From Aureispira sp. CCB-QB1 (lineage in GTDB: Bacteria; Bacteroidota; Bacteroidia; Chitinophagales; Saprospiraceae): a stretch of DNA of 64,000 nt. The notes under the pieces were generated by a model. It had not been told where the DNA came from. It saw nothing but the letters and a program-made list of their open reading frames with translations, and ran no database searches. Of the stretch, positions 27,927-37,686 are shown one piece after another. Numbering within the stretch: the first letter of the stretch is position 1; each line of letters opens with the position of its first letter. A program made the position numbers and the translations under genes. The stretch lies in NCBI RefSeq assembly GCF_000724545.1, contig NZ_JHBV01000030.1, positions 124,001 to 188,000 of the forward strand. Reading direction: 5' to 3'.

Positions 27927-30362
27927 ATGAGACAGAACTTACATTATTTACTTTGCCTAATAGTAGGAATAGGTTTCTGGCTACCCACGGCAGAAGCTCA
28001 ACTAGTTAACTATGAAGAAACTTGGCAAGAATTTTTAAAAAATCCCAAAACTTCTGCCATTAGTAAACTAACAGAACCCAGCAAAGAACAGGTAGCTAAT
28101 TATTTGAAATACTGCTTGATGTATGCCAATTCGTATTTTTGCGCCGATGACCTGACGCAATCCGAAAAAATGATGCGAGAAGTAGCTGCTATTAGTACCG
28201 AAGCACATGCTAAAATTCCTGGCTTTACGGATAAGTACGAAGACCTAAAAACTAAAATTGCTGCTTACAAAGCTTGTGGTAAAATTTGGGTTCGCTTCCT
28301 CGATGGAGAAAGCATTGACATTGCTGAATTGGAAAAAAATGAAGTAAAAGATGCTAAAACTGTTTGTGAAAAAGGAACGCTTTGTAAGTACTTTTACATG
28401 ACTGCCATGCATTATTATTGTCAAGGTGATTTGAAAAAATCTAGAGGACATTTTGAAAATCGTGTCCAAAAACTAGTAGATAAAACGTCTTTTGAGCCCA
28501 AGGACGTAACAGGAATGGATGAACGTGTGAAAATGATGAAAAAACTTTGGGCTGGTATTGACAAACTAGATCCAGCATGGGAAAAGTTAATTGAAACGGA
28601 CAAATCTCCTGGTTTTGATACAGAATTACCACTCATTGAATGCTATTCGATTCCTAATATGAAAGAGTATATTCTCAAAGCTACGGCTGATCTGTGTGGC
28701 CTAGGAGATGAAATGCTCAAAAAGATTAAAGCACTTCAAAAAACCAATACGCATCCTATTCCTTCGGATGTAGCAGATAAAATTGAATGGTTAGAAAAGG
28801 CTGTTGCTGAAAATAATGACGGCTTAGCTACCTTAAACAAAGCGTGGAAAAAATTCTTGCCAGAAAGCAAACCTAGTGGAATCGACTATGGTCATGAGTT
28901 TGTATGCGACAGAGCAGCTGAGGTAAAAGCCTATATCATGGATGGATATGCAGATCCTTGTGGTGGTGGAAAAGCGGCTTTGGACAAAATTGAAGCCATA
29001 AAAAAGGAACACAATCCTTCTTTAGATACTGAAACAATGACTAAGTTGAAGCAATTGAAGGCTAGAGTTAATAAAGAAGCTGAAAATCTTGCGAAATTAA
29101 ATGAGGCTTGGGAAGATTTTGTTCCTGATGATAAAATCAAAGGCAAAATTAATTTTGTGTTTGAGTACTGTGACAAAGAGGCTCAAGTAAAAGCTTATGT
29201 CATGGATGGAACAATTAATTTCTGTGAAAAAGGAAAAAGTCGTTTAGAAGATATTGCTAAATTACGTGATAGCGATAACCCTGAATTGGCAGATGCTGTG
29301 CTCAAAAAAATTGATAATCTACAAGCTAAACAAGACGAGTCTGACCAAGACTTAGCAGATTTGAACAGTGCATGGGAATTGTATACCAGCACCGACAAGA
29401 CAATGGAATGGCAAGAAGGTTTCCCTCAAAAAGATACAGGAACCGTGCGTGATAACATTCGTTTGGTAAAATTCTATTGTGATAAAATTGCTCAAACTAA
29501 ATCTTGGGTCATCAAAGGTCATTTAGATCCTTGTGAAAAAGGCGATGCTTACTTGGCTAAAATTAATAAACTAAAAAAAGAAGCCAATCTGAAGTACGAC
29601 AAAGAATTGGCTTGTCAAGTTAGCCGTTTGAAATCAAAGGTTTATCAATGTAAGTATTGGGCTTTGGTACTAAAAGCTTGGAAAATCACTTACGAAGAAT
29701 GTGAACGTTTTGGTCCTGCCTCCTCTAAAATTATGTACGAAGACCTTAACTCGGAAGAACAGCCTTGCGAAACAACGGTTGAGTACAAACAACTCGGTAA
29801 AATTGGTATTCAGTATACCATTACTACTTTCCTTTGCCAAAAAATTAACTTGGCTAAAATGGGTGATCCTGAGTATTACAAAAAAATTGCTACTTGGGTT
29901 GATAATGAAGTTTTGAGCAAATATTGTGAGGCCAATATGCGCTGTAAAGAGGATTTTTATATTTATCTAGAAGGGCATACCGATGGAAATCGTTTTTCTG
30001 GTCGTAGATATGATAATTCTTTAGACATCCCTGAGGGTACACCTTATACGCACTTTGTTGGAAAAAGCAGTGGTGCTGTCGATACCTTGAAAAAGGAAAC
30101 TCGTAATATCACCACCGATTTAAAATCTAATATGGAATTGGGAATTGCTCGCGCTTGGACGGTAAAACAACAATTAGATTTTATGAAAGTTCCGATTACG
30201 GTAGGAGCTTATGAGCATCCTTCTAGTGAAAAAGGAGGTGAATTCCGTCGCATCGAAATTGAATTGAATATTACCAATTTGATGTTGGATTTCTATGAAA
30301 AAACATTAAAAGAATTAGTAGAAGAATCAGGTATTGGTAACCGTCCAAAACTAGGTTGCTAA
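27927..30362 (+). CDS. Cysteine-repeat surface protein 1 with OmpA-like C-terminal domain
   Basis: This 811-residue protein has a signal peptide (about 1-25, ending AEAQ) and an N-terminal domain of about 200 residues rich in aromatic and Cys residues (ETWQEFLKNPKT, CEKGTLCKYFYM). Four repeats of about 88 residues follow, each with CD-x16-C (C-x17-C) and typically KAYxMDG plus AWEDFxP. The C-terminal region (about 640-800) has LEGHTDG and ELGIARAWTVKQQLDF, then EFRRIEIELN, the layout of an OmpA-type peptidoglycan-binding domain with an insertion of about 45 residues. No described family is recognised for the repeats. I infer an envelope-anchored, disulfide-stabilised rod. It is the first of three tandem paralogues. 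Confidence 0.75.
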   Translation: MRQNLHYLLCLIVGIGFWLPTAEAQLVNYEETWQEFLKNPKTSAISKLTEPSKEQVANYLKYCLMYANSYFCADDLTQSEKMMREVAAISTEAHAKIPGFTDKYEDLKTKIAAYKACGKIWVRFLDGESIDIAELEKNEVKDAKTVCEKGTLCKYFYMTAMHYYCQGDLKKSRGHFENRVQKLVDKTSFEPKDVTGMDERVKMMKKLWAGIDKLDPAWEKLIETDKSPGFDTELPLIECYSIPNMKEYILKATADLCGLGDEMLKKIKALQKTNTHPIPSDVADKIEWLEKAVAENNDGLATLNKAWKKFLPESKPSGIDYGHEFVCDRAAEVKAYIMDGYADPCGGGKAALDKIEAIKKEHNPSLDTETMTKLKQLKARVNKEAENLAKLNEAWEDFVPDDKIKGKINFVFEYCDKEAQVKAYVMDGTINFCEKGKSRLEDIAKLRDSDNPELADAVLKKIDNLQAKQDESDQDLADLNSAWELYTSTDKTMEWQEGFPQKDTGTVRDNIRLVKFYCDKIAQTKSWVIKGHLDPCEKGDAYLAKINKLKKEANLKYDKELACQVSRLKSKVYQCKYWALVLKAWKITYEECERFGPASSKIMYEDLNSEEQPCETTVEYKQLGKIGIQYTITTFLCQKINLAKMGDPEYYKKIATWVDNEVLSKYCEANMRCKEDFYIYLEGHTDGNRFSGRRYDNSLDIPEGTPYTHFVGKSSGAVDTLKKETRNITTDLKSNMELGIARAWTVKQQLDFMKVPITVGAYEHPSSEKGGEFRRIEIELNITNLMLDFYEKTLKELVEESGIGNRPKLGC

Positions 30363-30451
30363 GCCCCTTCTTATACAATTCTAATCGTTTTTGGGCACTG
30401 TTCGTGTCTCCTTTTTTGAGAAAAGAAACGATTGGTAACACAATAATATTG

Positions 30452-30496
30452 AGAACGTTCATGTTAACTTTATGTTGATATGGACGTTCTATTTTT
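30452..30496 (+). terminator. Terminator of cysteine-repeat gene 1
   Basis: AGAACGTTCAT (30452-30462) pairs with ATGGACGTTCT (30480-30490), with one G-T pair, and ATTTTT follows. Confidence 0.7.
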
Positions 30497-30712
30497 GGAG
30501 ATTATTTGTTTTGGATGCTTTTATAAATTGCCTTGTCTCCCAATTTCAAAGGGTCAATAACATGCTTTGGTAGAAGCCCATAGAACCTTTTTTTTATATT
30601 TTTATGGCTCTAAAAAATTTTTTGGGTTGGTTCTTGTATAAGATAAAGTGTTTTATTTTTTATCAAATCATAAAAACTATTTCTAATTTTTAGTCTCTCA
30701 ACTTTCAAACAT

Positions 30713-30852
30713 TACTCCGTTGAAAAATCGTATCAGTTTGATTATCAGCAAGATGTACTTTTATTGACTTTTATACTAAAAGACTGATAATCAAACTAAT
30801 GCAAGATACTTTTTTACGTTTTTCGTAGGAAAACTAAAAAATCAACGGAGTA
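30713..30852 (+). repeat. Family A 140-bp nested palindrome, copy A3
   Basis: Outer arms TACTCCGTTGA (30713-30723) and TCAACGGAGTA (30842-30852) are perfect. The inner arms are at 30734-30748 and 30784-30799. It is almost the same as copy A6 without its insertion. It lies in the 590-bp spacer before cysteine-repeat gene 2; the rest of that spacer holds only the terminator. Confidence 0.85.
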
Positions 30853-30952
30853 TTATTCAAATAAACTCTATTCTAACAAACATCATAAGCACTTGTCTAA
30901 AAAACGATTCTTATTTTTAGAGATGCTTTAAAACACACAGACTATTATAATT

Positions 30953-33184
30953 ATGATTTTGAACAAATATCTTTTAACAGTATGCTCTTTAGCTTTGCTG
31001 ATTTCATTGCCACAGTTTTCTCAAGCTCAGCAATTGGTCAATATGGAAGAAACTTGGCAAGAGTTTTTGAGCAACAAAAAAACGGCTAATATTTCTAAAT
31101 TGAAAAAGCCAGATAAGTCTCAACCTGCTAATTATATCAAATATTCTTTGATTTATGCCAATACCTACTTTTGTGGTGATAATATCGAAAGTGCGGAGGA
31201 AATGATTCACGAAATAGAAGCTATGGGCAAAGAAGTCTGGGATCGTGTTCCTGGATTTGAAGAACGTTATTTGGGCTTAAAAGAAAACATGAAGGCTTAT
31301 AGAGCATTGGACCCTATTTGGGAAAAATTCTTAAATAACAAAACAAGCGTTTCAAAAGAAGAAGTGGAGGCACATCCCGAAGCCAAAAAGATTTGTGAGC
31401 GAGGAACATTGTGTAAGTACTTTTATATGATTTCGCACGATTACTTCTGTCAAAAAGATTTAGAAAAAGCAAGAGATGTTTTTGATAGTCGCATTCGTAG
31501 GCTTGTAGCAACAACTTTTAATCCCAATGATATAGAAGGATTGGGCGAGGAAGTAGAGCGCATGACACAGTTTTGGGATGCAATGGATGAATTAACTCCT
31601 GCTTGGGAAGCTTATATCGAAACAGGTATTTCTCCTGGCATGCAAGCCGAAATGCCTGTTATTGATTGTTATGTTATTCCTAATATGAAAGCCTGTATTC
31701 TTAAAGCTACTTATGACATTTGTGGCGTTGGAGAAAAAATGTTGGACAAACTCAAAGAGTTGCAAAAGAAAAGCACTTACCCAATTCCTTCTATTATTAT
31801 TGATAAAATGGATTTCATCGAAGAAGAGGTGCGCAACATCAAAAAAGATTTGGCGATTGTCAATACCTATTGGAAAAAATTTACACAAACAGGCAATCTG
31901 CCTAGCGATGTTGCTTACAAATATGTCTTTGCTTGTGATCGTGAAGCAGAGGTCAAAGCCTATTTGATGGATGGCTTAATGGATCCTTGTAGAAAAGGGA
32001 AAGAGGCGTTGGAAAATATTTCTAAAGTGCGCAAAGAACACAAACCTGCCCTTGCTTCATTGACCATGGAAAAACTCAAAGAACTCAAAGCGGCTGTAAG
32101 TGTGAGTAGTGGCGACGAAACGGTCTTAAACGACGCTTGGGAAGATTTTTTACCCGATGATGCTCTTTCCAAAAATTATGACTTGGCATTTGAATATTGT
32201 GATAAACTAGCAGAAATTAAAGCGTTTATTATTGATGGAACCATTCATGTTTGTGAAAAAGGACAACAACGCTTAGACGATATTGAAAATGTTTTAGATG
32301 AAAATGAGGTAACGATAGATTCGGAAACACAAGCGAAATTGGATGCTTTGGAAGCCAAATCTAGTAAGTTAAATGCTAAACATGAGGTTCTCAATAAAGC
32401 TTGGGAGTATTTGTTAGCTAATGATGAGGTTAGCGATAATTATGAATATGATTATGAATTTCCTTGTAATCGAGAAATGGATGTTAAGGCCTACCTACTA
32501 GATGGTTACACCAACCCTTGTTTGAGTGGTAAATATGGCTTGACTGAAGTAGATAAAGTCATGTCTAAACACAATCCTAAATTAAGCGATGAAACATTAG
32601 CACAAATAAAAAAATTACGCAGTAGATTGTCCAACGAAGGAGGCAATGTTGCCACGTTAACCAAAGCTTGGGAAGATTTTGTTCCTGACAATAAACTCTC
32701 TGGAGAAATTAATTTCATCTTTAGTTACTGTGATAAAATTGCCGAATGCCGTGCTTATATCATGGATGGAATTATCAATTTCTGTGACCGTGGCGAAAAA
32801 CGTCTCAAAGATATTACCCAGTTGAGAGAAGATTATTTATTGACACTGGATCAAATCATGGAGGATAAATTAGAAATTTTGTACAAAATGGTTGAAGAGG
32901 GTAAACCAGGTTTAGAAGGTTTGAATAAGGCTTGGAACACCTGTATTAGTATGGATGACTTTTCTAAAGTAGATCAGCGTACAATTAAATTAGCAGAGGT
33001 CTATTGTGATCCGATCTCACAAACTAAAGCATGGGTAATGAAAGGCTTGATGAACCCTTGTAAAGAAGGACAAATTTACTTATCTAAGATTGATTACCTA
33101 AAGCGAAAAGAAGCTGTCAAATACGGAGATGAATTGGATTACCAAGTAGAATTGTTGCGGGTTAATATTGGTAAATGTCCGTAA
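30953..33184 (+). CDS. Cysteine-repeat protein 2, lacking the OmpA-like domain
   Basis: This 743-residue paralogue has a signal peptide (about 1-26, ending SQAQ), the same N-terminal domain (ETWQEFLSNKKT, CERGTLCKYFYM) and six C-x17-C repeats. It stops just after the sixth repeat, at a Cys-Pro end that aligns with a conserved Cys of the longer paralogues. The C-terminal domain of about 200 residues is absent, and no remnant lies in the 213 bp before the next gene, so I read this as a natural form and not a recent frameshift. Without the OmpA-like part it would lack its own wall anchor; it could instead be a soluble partner of the other two. Family function unknown. Confidence 0.72.
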   Translation: MILNKYLLTVCSLALLISLPQFSQAQQLVNMEETWQEFLSNKKTANISKLKKPDKSQPANYIKYSLIYANTYFCGDNIESAEEMIHEIEAMGKEVWDRVPGFEERYLGLKENMKAYRALDPIWEKFLNNKTSVSKEEVEAHPEAKKICERGTLCKYFYMISHDYFCQKDLEKARDVFDSRIRRLVATTFNPNDIEGLGEEVERMTQFWDAMDELTPAWEAYIETGISPGMQAEMPVIDCYVIPNMKACILKATYDICGVGEKMLDKLKELQKKSTYPIPSIIIDKMDFIEEEVRNIKKDLAIVNTYWKKFTQTGNLPSDVAYKYVFACDREAEVKAYLMDGLMDPCRKGKEALENISKVRKEHKPALASLTMEKLKELKAAVSVSSGDETVLNDAWEDFLPDDALSKNYDLAFEYCDKLAEIKAFIIDGTIHVCEKGQQRLDDIENVLDENEVTIDSETQAKLDALEAKSSKLNAKHEVLNKAWEYLLANDEVSDNYEYDYEFPCNREMDVKAYLLDGYTNPCLSGKYGLTEVDKVMSKHNPKLSDETLAQIKKLRSRLSNEGGNVATLTKAWEDFVPDNKLSGEINFIFSYCDKIAECRAYIMDGIINFCDRGEKRLKDITQLREDYLLTLDQIMEDKLEILYKMVEEGKPGLEGLNKAWNTCISMDDFSKVDQRTIKLAEVYCDPISQTKAWVMKGLMNPCKEGQIYLSKIDYLKRKEAVKYGDELDYQVELLRVNIGKCP

Positions 33185-33233
33185 AATTTCTCTCTTTAGA
33201 ATCCTCATTTTTATGTACTCCAAAACTAAATAT

Positions 33234-33277
33234 AGAACGTCTGCACAGATTGTCTTGTGTAAGGCGTTCTTCATTTT
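33234..33277 (+). terminator. Terminator of cysteine-repeat gene 2
   Basis: An imperfect stem (33234-33247 with 33256-33270) with AGAACG/CGTTCT outer pairs precedes a T-rich tract. The outer sequence resembles the terminator after gene 1, consistent with duplication of the gene plus its 3' end. Confidence 0.6.
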
Positions 33278-33397
33278 TAAGCAAAAAATCATTAATTTTA
33301 AGAAATCCCCAAGCTTTTTTTATGCTAAAATTGCTTTGGGTGTCTAGAGATAGATATACACCAATACCATATCCATTTTACAAAACAACATAAAATT

Positions 33398-36361
33398 ATG
33401 CATTCAAATCGACTATTTTTAGTTCCTTTTCTTTTGAGTATCGGATTGTTACTACCGAACTACATGCAAGCGCAGTTGGTCAACATGGAAGAAACTTGGC
33501 AAGAGTTTTTAGGCAATCAAAAAACATCGAATGTATCCAAGTTGGTGAAGCCTGAGAAATCTCAACCAGCCAACTATATCAAATACTCTCTGATGTATGC
33601 CAACTCGTATTTTTGTGCTGATAATCTTCCTAGTGCCGACAAAATGATGCGAGAAATTGAGTCCATGGGCACGGCTGTCCAAGACAAAGTCCCAGGGTTC
33701 AAGGAGCGTTATGAATTAATGAAGGTAAAAATTAAAGCATATAAAGACTTGGTTCCAATTTGGCAACGCTTCTTAAATGACAAAAGCAGTGTGACGCGCA
33801 AAGATATTGCAGCCGTTCCAGAAGCCAAAACGGTTTGCGAAAAAGGAACGCTTTGCAAGTTCTTTTATATGACGGCACATGCTTACTATTGTGAAGCCAA
33901 CCTTAAAGATGCGAGAAATCATTTTGAAAACCGTGTTTTGAAATTGGCTAAAACAAGTTTTGATCCGAAAAGTGTCGAGGGATTAAATGAGGAAATTGAA
34001 ATGATGAAATCCCTCTGGGCAGGTATTGATGCGCTCAATCCTGTATGGACTAAGTTTATAGAAACCGATCAGTCACCAGGTTTTGAAACAGACATTCCTG
34101 TCATTGGTTGCTACACGGTTCCCAATATCAAAGTTTGTCTTTTAAAGGCTGCTGCTGATTTTTGTAATACAGGTTCCGAAATGTTGGCCAAGATCAAAGA
34201 GCTTCAAGCTAGTATGTCGCATGATGTGCCTGGAGATGTGGCGGATAAGATAGCATGGTTGGAAGCAGAGGTCAACAAAAGTGATCAAGGTTTAGCCAAT
34301 TTAAATAGTATTTGGGCTAAATTTACACCAAAAGAAAAATTGCCTAGTGGTGCTCAATACGAGCATGTATTTATTTGTGATCGTTCCGCAGAAGTAAAAG
34401 CCTATTTAATGGATGGCTTGAGCAATCCTTGTACAGAAGGTCAAAATGCCTTGGATAGCATTGCAAGAATTCGCAAAGACCACCAACCTTCTTTGGATGA
34501 TGTCACCACCTCTAAGTTAAAGAAGCTTAAAAATTTGGTTAGCAATGAAGCAGCAGAATTAACTAAATTAAATAAAGCTTGGGAAGATTTTTTACCAGAC
34601 AATAAATTATCTGGTAAAGCTGACTTTGGATACGAATATTGTGATAAAGCAGCTGCTGCCAAAGCTTATACAATGGATGGGATTCTAAATATCTGTGAAC
34701 GGGGTCAACAACGTTTGGACGACTTGGAAAAACTCAAAGCAGAATATAGCCCTGAATTAACTTCTAAAACAACTGCTAAGATCGACTTTTTGCAAAAAGA
34801 GGTCGCTCGATTGACGCAAGAAGCCGCTGATTTAAAAAAGGCTTGGGACTATTTGCTAGCTAATAAAGAGGTTAGCAAAGACTTAGAATATGAACACGAA
34901 TTTATATGTAATCGTGAAGGAGATGTACAATCCTACCTTTTAGACGGATTTACCAATCCTTGCCAAAGTGGTCAATATGCTTTGGACGAAGCGCAGAAAG
35001 TAATTGATAAATACAATCCTAATTTGAGTAGTGCCACTCAAACTCAATTGAACCAACTCAAAGCTCGATTGAAAAATGAAAATCAAAACTTGGCGCAACT
35101 TAATAAGACTTGGAAAGACTTTGTGCCAGACGAAAAGTTGTCTAGTGACTTGGATATTGTGTTTGAGTATTGTGATAAAATTGCTCAAGCTCGTTCCTAC
35201 ATCATTGATGGTACGGTTAATTTCTGTGAGAAAGGAGAACAGCGTGTCAAAGATATTTACAAACTTAGAGAGGACTATTTATTGACTTTAGACAGCGAAA
35301 CGGAAGACAAATTAGAAAGTTTGGAAAACAAAGTTAAACAAGCGGCAAAAGATTTAGAAGATGTCGGCGCTGCTTGGGATTTGTATGTTGCCACAGATAC
35401 GATTATGTCTTGGACAGAGGGGTATCCTGCTGTTGATACTGTTGTCCGTCACCAAATTCGTTTGGTTGATTTCTATTGTGATAAAATCGCTCAAACCAAA
35501 TCTTGGGTCATCAAAGGGTTGTTGGATCCTTGTGAAAAAGGAGATGCTTATTTGGCAAAAATCAACAACCTAAAACGCAAACATGGTTTGTCTTATGATA
35601 ATGACTTAGCCTGTCAAGTTCGCCGCTTAGAAGGGAAAGCTTATCAGTGTAAATACTGGACGCTTGTGCGTGAAGCAAGGCGTGTGACCCACTTAGAAAG
35701 AGAAACCTTTGGTCCTAAGTCTGCTCAAATTATGTATGGAGAATTAAACTCTGACAAACAACCTTGCGAAACAACAGTTGAATACGAACCATTGGGATAT
35801 ATTGGTGTTCGTTATATCGTGGCTCCTCACTTATGTCAAAAAACAAACTTGGCTAAAATGGGTGATCCTGAGTATTACAAAAAAATTGCTACTTGGGTTG
35901 ATAATGAAGTCTTGAGCAAGTATTGTGAAGCTAGTATGCGTTGTAAGGAAGATTTTTTCATTTATTTGGAAGGGCATACCGATGGCTACCGTTTTTCTGG
36001 TCGCAAGTACGATCAATCGTTGGATATTCCCGATGGCACTCCCTATACACACTTTCTAGGAAATAAAGATGGTACAGTAGATACACTTCAAAAAACAACT
36101 CGTCACATTACTCGTGAGTTAAAGTCAAATATGGAATTGGGTATTGCTCGTGCTTGGACAGTAAAATCACAATTGGATTTTATGAAAGTACCTATTACTA
36201 TTGGGGCGTATGAACATCCAGAAACAGAAAAAGGGGGTGAATTTAGAAAGATTGATATTGAACTAAACATCACGAATCTATTGCTAGACTTTTATGAAAA
36301 AACATTAAAGAGACTGGTCAAAGAGTCGGGAATTGGGGAACGTCCTTCTTCGGGCTGCTAG
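33398..36361 (+). CDS. Cysteine-repeat surface protein 3 with OmpA-like C-terminal domain
   Basis: This is the longest paralogue (987 residues), with a signal peptide (about 1-26, ending MQAQ), the shared N-terminal domain and six repeats with the C-x17-C pair. The OmpA-like C-terminal domain spans about 815-975 (LEGHTDG near residue 857, then ELGIARAWTVKSQLDF and EFRKIDIELN). It differs from gene 1 mainly by two extra central repeats. A 65-nt stretch in the C-terminal part (35846-35910) is identical to gene 1 (29847-29911), more alike than the surrounding sequence, which suggests gene conversion or strong constraint. I infer an envelope-anchored protein of unknown role. It is followed by a strong terminator. 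Confidence 0.75.
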   Translation: MHSNRLFLVPFLLSIGLLLPNYMQAQLVNMEETWQEFLGNQKTSNVSKLVKPEKSQPANYIKYSLMYANSYFCADNLPSADKMMREIESMGTAVQDKVPGFKERYELMKVKIKAYKDLVPIWQRFLNDKSSVTRKDIAAVPEAKTVCEKGTLCKFFYMTAHAYYCEANLKDARNHFENRVLKLAKTSFDPKSVEGLNEEIEMMKSLWAGIDALNPVWTKFIETDQSPGFETDIPVIGCYTVPNIKVCLLKAAADFCNTGSEMLAKIKELQASMSHDVPGDVADKIAWLEAEVNKSDQGLANLNSIWAKFTPKEKLPSGAQYEHVFICDRSAEVKAYLMDGLSNPCTEGQNALDSIARIRKDHQPSLDDVTTSKLKKLKNLVSNEAAELTKLNKAWEDFLPDNKLSGKADFGYEYCDKAAAAKAYTMDGILNICERGQQRLDDLEKLKAEYSPELTSKTTAKIDFLQKEVARLTQEAADLKKAWDYLLANKEVSKDLEYEHEFICNREGDVQSYLLDGFTNPCQSGQYALDEAQKVIDKYNPNLSSATQTQLNQLKARLKNENQNLAQLNKTWKDFVPDEKLSSDLDIVFEYCDKIAQARSYIIDGTVNFCEKGEQRVKDIYKLREDYLLTLDSETEDKLESLENKVKQAAKDLEDVGAAWDLYVATDTIMSWTEGYPAVDTVVRHQIRLVDFYCDKIAQTKSWVIKGLLDPCEKGDAYLAKINNLKRKHGLSYDNDLACQVRRLEGKAYQCKYWTLVREARRVTHLERETFGPKSAQIMYGELNSDKQPCETTVEYEPLGYIGVRYIVAPHLCQKTNLAKMGDPEYYKKIATWVDNEVLSKYCEASMRCKEDFFIYLEGHTDGYRFSGRKYDQSLDIPDGTPYTHFLGNKDGTVDTLQKTTRHITRELKSNMELGIARAWTVKSQLDFMKVPITIGAYEHPETEKGGEFRKIDIELNITNLLLDFYEKTLKRLVKESGIGERPSSGC

Positions 36362-36470
36362 TTGCCTCATTGTTCAACAACAATTTAATATTCTATTAAT
36401 TCATATTAAAATCGTACTTTAGCTGCTGTTTTGCAAACAGCATTTTACTAAAAAACTGATCCAATAATTT

Positions 36471-36538
36471 AAATGTTGAAGTTTGAACGACAAGTCATTG
36501 CTAATTAGCAGCTTGTTCAAACTTCAACATTTTTTATT
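36471..36538 (+). terminator. Terminator of cysteine-repeat gene 3
   Basis: A perfect 18-bp stem (36471-36488 with 36515-36532) is followed by TTTATT. A smaller hairpin, GCTGTTT-TGC-AAACAGC, lies just upstream (about 36424-36440). Confidence 0.88.
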
Positions 36539-36619
36539 CTATTGTTTTCTCTAGCAATAGACCACCATGTACTAATCAATATGTAATCGTTTACAGAAAT
36601 TACCAAATCAATAATTATT

Positions 36620-37597
36620 ATGAAAAAAACAATCCTGCTGCTAGTCTTATTAATCCCGTTTCAATGGCTTATAGGGCAAGACTTAAAGCTGGCAACTTTT
36701 AATTGTGAATTTTTACTCAAACGAAAAGTTCATATGAAATATGGTCTACCTTATGACATGAAATATGCCTCAAGAGATGCCAAGCAAGAATGGAAAGACG
36801 ATCGTTATAGACAAAAAAAATTTGAAGAAGCAACTAAAAAGGTTGCGGCACACCTCAAAACTATTAATGCGGATGTTTTAGGCTTAACAGAGGTTGGTAA
36901 TACTTCTGAAGTTCAGCTTCTCGTAGAAACATTAAAAAAAGAAGGATTGGAGTATAAATACTGGAAAGTCTGCAAATCGCATGATTCTGCTACAGGGCAA
37001 CATGTCGCTTTCTTGTCTAAATATGAGTTAACTGATATTGTCCCAGCTTTTCCCAATCGAGGTTTATATTTTGTCGAATCTGACCAAGACGAGGTAGAAG
37101 AAACAGGAATTAGTAAAGGGATGAAAGCAACAATTAGCTACAAAGGTACTCCCATTCATTTATTTTTATTTCATCTTAAATCAGAGCGAGGCGGAGAAGA
37201 TAGCGACCAACGCCGCTTGATGCAAGCCGAAATTGCTCGACGAGTGATGATTCCTTATCTACAAAAAGAGGAACACGTGGTTGTTATGGGAGATTTAAAT
37301 AGTGAAAGACGACACCCTGCTTTATTGACCATTCGAGGATTTAAAGACATTCAAACGGAATTGATACAAACAGGCGATAGTTATTATTTTGAAGATTATA
37401 CCACAAGATGGACGTATAGTTACAAAGGACAACAAGAACAAATTGACCATATTTTACTCTCTTTGAGTCTTAAAAATGCTTGTAAACACAACAATCCCAA
37501 ACAAAAACAATGGGGAATTAAAACCTCTATCCTCCCCACCAATAACGAAGAAATATCTGACCACAATGCCTTGATTGTGGAACTTAATTTCAAGTAA
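36620..37597 (+). CDS. Secreted endonuclease/exonuclease/phosphatase family protein
   Basis: This 325-residue protein has a signal peptide (about 1-20, ending LIGQ) and the DNase I-like fold. The family's metal and catalytic motifs are visible in order: ATFNCEFL, GLTEV (metal-binding Glu), HLKSERGG, VMGDLNSE (Asp and Asn), QIDHILLS and the C-terminal SDHNALIVEL (Asp-His pair). Family members hydrolyse phosphodiester bonds in nucleic acids, or phosphates of inositol lipids. Export suggests degradation of extracellular DNA or lipid phosphate, but the substrate cannot be told from the sequence. It has its own terminator. Confidence 0.9.
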   Translation: MKKTILLLVLLIPFQWLIGQDLKLATFNCEFLLKRKVHMKYGLPYDMKYASRDAKQEWKDDRYRQKKFEEATKKVAAHLKTINADVLGLTEVGNTSEVQLLVETLKKEGLEYKYWKVCKSHDSATGQHVAFLSKYELTDIVPAFPNRGLYFVESDQDEVEETGISKGMKATISYKGTPIHLFLFHLKSERGGEDSDQRRLMQAEIARRVMIPYLQKEEHVVVMGDLNSERRHPALLTIRGFKDIQTELIQTGDSYYFEDYTTRWTYSYKGQQEQIDHILLSLSLKNACKHNNPKQKQWGIKTSILPTNNEEISDHNALIVELNFK

Positions 37598-37619
37598 AAC
37601 CTGATCTGTTCTAATATTA

Positions 37620-37666
37620 GATAGGAAACTCGTGCTAACTAATCGTACGAGTCTCCTATTTTTTTA
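37620..37666 (+). terminator. Terminator of the nuclease-family gene
   Basis: An imperfect hairpin has ATAGGA/TCCTAT and ACTCGT/ACGAGT pairs and is followed by seven T. It lies between two convergent genes. Confidence 0.85.
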
Positions 37667-37686
37667 GTGAAAGAACTATTGGACTG

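Noticed and set aside
33175-33393. A 72-residue plus-strand open frame between cysteine-repeat genes 2 and 3
   Set aside because: It covers the gene 2 terminator, has no signal peptide and shows no similarity to the paralogues; the spacing suits a plain intergenic region.
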